A DNA stretch of 10,308 nucleotides from Acholeplasmataceae bacterium (GTDB taxonomy: Bacteria > Bacillota > Negativicutes > Acidaminococcales > Acidaminococcaceae): the NCBI GenBank assembly GCA_012719555.1, contig JAAYAE010000173.1, positions 1 to 10,308 on the forward strand, read 5' to 3'. Both the position numbers and the translations under genes were made by a program. The notes beneath the pieces are model-generated. The model had not been told where the DNA came from and did not search any database. It saw nothing but the letters and a program-made list of their open reading frames with translations. This document shows, one piece after another, positions 6,835-10,308 of the stretch. Position 1 is the first letter of the stretch, and every line of letters begins with the position of its first letter.

Positions 6835-7548
6835 TCAGCCCTCCAAATCAAGAATAATAAAAGAAATATTATCCTTGCCGCCTGCTGCTAAGGCAAGCGC
6901 CATAAGTTTATCAGCAATTACATTTAAATCCTTGCCCAAAAGAAGTTTTTCAATTACTTCATTAGGCACCATATCAGACAAGCCATCACTGCATAAAAGC
7001 ATTTTTTGTGCTCCTGCAACAATAAACTCAAAAAGATCTACTTCTACTTCCGGCAAAGCGCCTATAGCCCGCGTAATAATATGCTTTTGGGAAGATGTAG
7101 CTGCCTCACTAGGCGTAAGTTGTTTTTGTCGCACCATTTCAGCTACCAAACTATGGTCGCTAGTAACCTGTTTGAAAACCCCGTCCTGCATTAAATAAAT
7201 GCGGCTATCCCCTACATGACCCACAAAGGCTACTCCGTCTTTACCCAAATAAACAGCAGTAAGCGTCGTACCCATTCCATGTTGCTCAGGAATCTCCTGG
7301 CTCATAGTCCAAATTTGTGTGTTAATTTTTTTTATTTTACTCTCCAGATAACCCAAAACTTCAGATTCCGGAATATTAGAACAATCTAAATCACTTAAAA
7401 GACGTACTGCTTCAAAGCTGGCGATTTCTCCGGCGTTATAACCACCCATACCATCGGCGATAGCAAACAAAGTTGGTACTCTAACCAAAACGCTATCTTC
7501 GTTGTTTTCACGAACCAACCCGCAATTCGTCCTACTTACAGCTAACAA
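6835..7548 (-). CDS. prpC: PP2C-family Ser/Thr phosphatase (Stp1/PrpC), cognate of PrkC
   Basis: Metal-dependent cytosolic phosphatase that reverses PrkC phosphorylation. With the start chosen here (237 aa) the PP2C motifs are RENNED (13-18), ADGMGG (31-36), GMGTTLTA, GHVGDSR (110-116), SDHS (130-133), ITRAIG, CSDGLSD (186-192) and GGKDN (223-227). All metal-binding aspartates are present. I chose TTG at 7548 because GGAGG (7557-7561) lies 8 nt upstream and the N terminus MLAVSRTNCG then has the same length to the conserved Gly as Bacillus PrpC. The longer GTG start at 7557 (240 aa) would overlap that Shine-Dalgarno and is less likely. It begins just behind the rlmN stop and ends 3 nt before prkC, the classic phosphatase-kinase pair. 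Confidence 0.96.
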   Translation of the reverse strand: MLAVSRTNCGLVRENNEDSVLVRVPTLFAIADGMGGYNAGEIASFEAVRLLSDLDCSNIPESEVLGYLESKIKKINTQIWTMSQEIPEQHGMGTTLTAVYLGKDGVAFVGHVGDSRIYLMQDGVFKQVTSDHSLVAEMVRQKQLTPSEAATSSQKHIITRAIGALPEVEVDLFEFIVAGAQKMLLCSDGLSDMVPNEVIEKLLLGKDLNVIADKLMALALAAGGKDNISFIILDLEG

Positions 7549-7549
7549 G

Positions 7550-8605
7550 TTATTCACCTCCCACTAATGTACTGGCTCTCAATTGCCCACAAGCGGCATC
7601 AATATCTTTACCCATTTCTTTGCGTACAGTTACATTTATTTTTTGTTCCTTTAATACTTGAAAAAATCTATCCACGGCATTACCACTCGGACGCTTAAAA
7701 CCTTTTTCCGGTACAGGATTAGCCGGAATTAAATTAACGACAACATTTTTATGTTTCAAAACATTAGCTAAAATTCTAGCATCATCTAAACTATCGTTAA
7801 TACCTGCCAATAAAATATACTCATACATAACTTGACGGCCGTTTCCTTCTGAATATTCGTCAGCAGCTTTAATCACTTCCAAATAGTTATATGTTTTATT
7901 AATTGGCATAAGTGAAGTTCGCAGTTCATCAGAAGCTGCGTGCAGAGAAATAGCCAAATTAATAGTTCTACCCATCTCTGTTAATTTTTTAATCCCTGGA
8001 ATAATACCACAGGTAGAAATAGTCATATTTCTATAACCAATCCCCTGACCATGATCTTCGTGTAAAATATCCAAAGCCTTTAACACATTATCTAAATTAA
8101 GCATAGGCTCGCCGCTTCCCATTACTACTACTCTGCTTACACGGGCATCCTGTATAGATAGTAAACGTTGGAAATAATAGACCTGTGCTAATATTTCTCC
8201 TGCTGTTAAGTTGCGTTCCTGCCCCTGCAACCCACTGGCGCAAAAAGCACAATCCATACTGCAACCTACCTGAGATGAAATACATACACTATAACCATAA
8301 TCATGATGCATGCAAACCGTCTCAACTGATGCTCCGTCCGTAAATCCGAGTAAAACTTTGTGAGTCAATCCATCTGTGGACTTAAGCTCTCGTAGTACTT
8401 TAATTTGGCCTGTGAGCAAAGTAAAATGCTCTTGCAAAAGAGCTATATCACTTTTGGAAAGATTAGTCATTTCTTCAAAAGAAACTGCTGACTTCTCATA
8501 AAGCCAACGGAAAATCTGTTCAGCCCTAAATTTTTTCATTCCTAAAGGCAATAATGCTTCTTGCATTTCCAGCAATGTCATACCAAAAATTTCTTGTTTT
8601 ATCAT
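7550..8605 (-). CDS. rlmN: Dual-specificity 23S rRNA/tRNA adenine-C2 methyltransferase RlmN
   Basis: Radical-SAM enzyme that methylates C2 of A2503 in 23S rRNA and A37 in certain tRNAs (E. coli numbering). The protein has 351 aa. The N-terminal helical accessory domain (about 1-90) includes FRAEQIFRWLYEK. The radical-SAM cluster motif CSMDCAFC gives C115, C119 and C122, followed by GSGEP (163-167). The two mechanistic cysteines are also present: C108 in SVCISSQVGC and C339 in DAACGQLR, matching E. coli C118 and C355 by spacing. NLIPANPV is typical of the family and argues against Cfr, though Cfr is a close relative. The ATG lies 9 nt after the rsmB stop with only a weak GTGAG-type signal, so translation is probably coupled. 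Confidence 0.97.
   Translation of the reverse strand: MIKQEIFGMTLLEMQEALLPLGMKKFRAEQIFRWLYEKSAVSFEEMTNLSKSDIALLQEHFTLLTGQIKVLRELKSTDGLTHKVLLGFTDGASVETVCMHHDYGYSVCISSQVGCSMDCAFCASGLQGQERNLTAGEILAQVYYFQRLLSIQDARVSRVVVMGSGEPMLNLDNVLKALDILHEDHGQGIGYRNMTISTCGIIPGIKKLTEMGRTINLAISLHAASDELRTSLMPINKTYNYLEVIKAADEYSEGNGRQVMYEYILLAGINDSLDDARILANVLKHKNVVVNLIPANPVPEKGFKRPSGNAVDRFFQVLKEQKINVTVRKEMGKDIDAACGQLRASTLVGGE
7557..7561 (-). promoter_or_regulatory. Start-deciding ribosome binding site of prpC
   Basis: GGAGG lies within the last codons of rlmN. Its spacing to the TTG at 7548 is 8 nt, whereas the alternative GTG start shares a base with it. This supports initiation at TTG. Confidence 0.65.
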
Positions 8606-8614
8606 ATTATTTTC

Positions 8615-9952
8615 TCACTTCCGCCCCAAAAGGCAAATATAAAATCCATCTATGCCATCTTTCTGCGGCAAAAGTTGTAATTCACTAATAGTTTCACCCG
8701 TTAACGGATGCTTAAAATTCAGCCTAGTAAACTCTGTATGTTTACTTAAAAAATCTTCGATAACACGACCGTTTTCATTAGCTTCTAAAGTACAAGTACT
8801 ATACACTAACCTACCTCCCGGTTTAACGTAGGAAGAGGCACTGGCCAGTATTTTTTTTTGCAGCGGCGGAAAAAAGTTTAAATCTTTTTCTGTCTTGGTC
8901 CAGCGAGCTTCAGCTCTTCGGCTCAAAACCCCTAATCCTGAGCAAGGTGCATCTACCAATACACAATTAGCTGCCTCTCTCCATTCACCGACGACTATGG
9001 AAGCATCTTGTTCTCTGGTTTCAATATTGCGTAAAGCCAGCCTTTCAGCATTTTCCACAACAAGATTTAGTTTGTGAGCGTAAATATCTGTGGCTATTAC
9101 TTTGCCTGTATTTTTCATAAGCTGTGCCAAATGTGTTGTCTTTCCGCCAGGAGCACTACAAACATCAATAACTAAATTTCCCGGTTCAGGAGCCAAAATA
9201 CCGGCAACCAGCATAGAACTCTCATCTTGAATATATATATACTGTCCAAATTTACTCATTATAGCAGCAAAAGAAGGAATCTTGCCACACACAAGTCCCT
9301 CCTTACACCAATTAGATAAACGTACTTCTACCCCTTCCGCTTCTAATCTTTTTTTCAGTTCTTCTCTGGTTATAAGTAAAGTATTTACTCGCAAAGATAA
9401 AGCCGGATTTTCGTTATCATACTTGCATAAAGCTATAGTTTCTTCCGTGCCAAAACGGTAACGCCAGCGCTGCACTAACCACTCAGGATGATTATAGGTT
9501 AGCGCAATATGTAAAGGTTCATTCTCTTCCATAGTAGGAAAAACAAGGCGTTCTTTATTGCGCACTATGCTCCGTAAAACACCATTCACAAATTTTACCG
9601 TACCTGGATGCCCAAACTTCTTTGCTAAATTAACTGCTTCATTGCAAGCGGCAGAAACAGGTATACGCTCCAAAAAATATATCTGATAAACGCCTTCGCG
9701 TAGAATATTTAAAATCATAGGACTAACTTTATGTAATGGCCGAGTAATAGCCTGATTAATAAACCAATCAATAGTGCCCTTTGCCTTAATAGTGCCATAC
9801 ACCAATTCCGTTACAAAGCGTCTATCAATATCTGTTAAAATTGTGTTGTTTAATGCCTTATTCAAAGCTAAATTAGCATAAGCTCCATCTGTAAATACGC
9901 TATTAATAACTGTTAAGGCCAGTAAGCGTGCATTGTCTGTTTTACTTTGCAT
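8615..9952 (-). CDS. rsmB: 16S rRNA m5C967 methyltransferase RsmB (Sun)
   Basis: SAM-dependent methyltransferase that makes 5-methylcytosine at position 967 (E. coli numbering) of 16S rRNA. With the chosen start it has 445 aa. An N-terminal NusB-like RNA-binding domain (about 1-135) contains DRRFVTELVYGTIK and KFVNGVLRSIVR. The C-terminal Rossmann domain has the SAM motif VIDVCSAPGGKTTHLAQL (261-278), DAPCSGLGVLSR with one catalytic Cys (C337) and VYSTCTLEANENG with the second (C387). I prefer ATG at 9952 because GAGG stands 6 nt upstream. ATG at 9964 is also in frame and would add MRLL. Either start overlaps the 3' end of the DUF116 gene (11 or 23 nt), which points to coupled translation. 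Confidence 0.97.
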   Translation of the reverse strand: MQSKTDNARLLALTVINSVFTDGAYANLALNKALNNTILTDIDRRFVTELVYGTIKAKGTIDWFINQAITRPLHKVSPMILNILREGVYQIYFLERIPVSAACNEAVNLAKKFGHPGTVKFVNGVLRSIVRNKERLVFPTMEENEPLHIALTYNHPEWLVQRWRYRFGTEETIALCKYDNENPALSLRVNTLLITREELKKRLEAEGVEVRLSNWCKEGLVCGKIPSFAAIMSKFGQYIYIQDESSMLVAGILAPEPGNLVIDVCSAPGGKTTHLAQLMKNTGKVIATDIYAHKLNLVVENAERLALRNIETREQDASIVVGEWREAANCVLVDAPCSGLGVLSRRAEARWTKTEKDLNFFPPLQKKILASASSYVKPGGRLVYSTCTLEANENGRVIEDFLSKHTEFTRLNFKHPLTGETISELQLLPQKDGIDGFYICLLGRK

Positions 9953-10308
9953 TAGCAACCTCATCTTCTAAAAAAGTTTTTATTGCTTCTTCAACTTTAG
10001 CAATATCTACACGTGTGTTGAAACAAGGACCATTAGGCCGTTCATTAAGCACGCCTAATACCGGCAGCGGGAAAACATCTTGTATACCGCTAGTTAAATC
10101 ACGTTCACAAGCAACAGCTACAATTGCCTTAGGTCTAATAGCCTTAACAACTTGACGTGCTAAAGTCCCCCCCGTCGCTACTGCCAAATGAACACCATAT
10201 TTGTTGGATAGTGCAACCAAATCACCTACACCACAACCACCACACTGATGACAATTCTCAATGTTACGAGTTATCTTAAACGTACAAGTATCCAACTGAT
10301 TACAATGA
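9942..10308 (-). CDS. DUF116 family protein (5' end outside window)
   Basis: Only the C-terminal 121 codons are visible. The frame stays open to the window edge (HCNQ precedes the Leu at 10295), so the TTG there is internal rather than a start. The visible part is rich in conserved cysteines: CHQCGGCG shortly after the edge, VAVACERDL in the middle and NGPCFNTRVD near the end. This layout, with KYGVHLAVATGG and RPKAIVAVAC between, is characteristic of DUF116 proteins, often found near fmt and rsmB in Clostridia and relatives. No function has been established to my knowledge. The cysteines could bind a metal or an iron-sulfur cluster, which is inference. It runs into rsmB with a short overlap and is the first visible member of the operon. 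Confidence 0.88.
   Translation of the reverse strand, partial: HCNQLDTCTFKITRNIENCHQCGGCGVGDLVALSNKYGVHLAVATGGTLARQVVKAIRPKAIVAVACERDLTSGIQDVFPLPVLGVLNERPNGPCFNTRVDIAKVEEAIKTFLEDEVANAK

Noticed and set aside
6719..7198. 159-codon plus-strand frame across the prkC/prpC junction
   Set aside because: It is antisense to two well-identified genes, and the Ser-rich translation is typical of a shadow frame.
8097..8285. 62-codon minus-strand frame within rlmN
   Set aside because: It lies wholly inside rlmN in another frame, over the radical-SAM motif.
9231..9243. Short TA-rich run suggestive of a simple repeat or promoter
   Set aside because: It encodes Tyr-Ile-Tyr-Ile inside the RsmB catalytic domain and has no promoter partner.
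9928..10155. 75-codon plus-strand frame at the DUF116/rsmB junction
   Set aside because: It is antisense to DUF116 and rsmB coding sequence with no family features.
10293..10295. TTG as the start of the DUF116 gene
   Set aside because: The frame is open further upstream to the window edge and family members are longer, so it is an internal Leu codon.
1..10308. Search for a new defence, mobile or CRISPR-like system
   Set aside because: There are no direct-repeat arrays, transposase or integrase genes, tRNA attachment sites or unassigned gene cassettes. Every coding gene except the AsmA-like and DUF116 ones is a known housekeeping gene.

Overview
The window looks like a chromosomal segment of an AT-rich Firmicute-type bacterium. 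The gene order (DUF116 gene, rsmB, rlmN, PP2C phosphatase, PASTA kinase, rsgA, rpe) is the familiar Firmicutes/Clostridia housekeeping cluster, and several genes have strong GGAGG-type ribosome binding sites. One gene does not fit a classical single-membrane Firmicute: a membrane-anchored AsmA/TamB-like protein directly behind rpe. That family normally serves an outer membrane, so I infer a diderm Firmicute, most likely Negativicutes. The taxonomic call is an inference.

Every gene I can support lies on the minus strand, so transcription runs from high to low coordinates. Region 1 (10308 to 2031) is one tightly packed apparent operon that enters from outside the window. It holds the 3' part of a DUF116 gene, then rsmB, rlmN, stp/prpC, prkC, rsgA, rpe and the AsmA-like gene. 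Junctions are overlaps or gaps of at most 18 nt, and I see no terminator between them.

Region 2 (2030 to 1754) is the only sizeable non-coding stretch and is well explained. It contains a sigma-A-like promoter, an FMN riboswitch (RFN element), a strong intrinsic terminator and the ribD ribosome binding site. Region 3 (1753 to 1) is the start of a riboflavin operon: ribD, ribE (riboflavin synthase alpha chain), then a Shine-Dalgarno sequence at the window edge for a further gene outside the window, probably ribBA.

Functionally, region 1 combines ribosome maturation and modification (RsmB, RlmN, RsgA), a Ser/Thr kinase-phosphatase pair that senses the cell wall (PrkC and its phosphatase), a pentose-phosphate enzyme (Rpe) and a probable envelope-lipid protein. 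Region 3 makes riboflavin from GTP and ribulose-5-phosphate and is shut down by FMN. Ribulose-5-phosphate, the substrate of Rpe, is also the precursor of the four-carbon unit of riboflavin, so the two regions touch metabolically.

I found no mobile element, CRISPR array, tRNA, rRNA or defence system. The segment is conserved housekeeping DNA. The points most worth a second look are the AsmA-like gene, the apparent lack of a terminator before the riboswitch, and the DUF116 protein.
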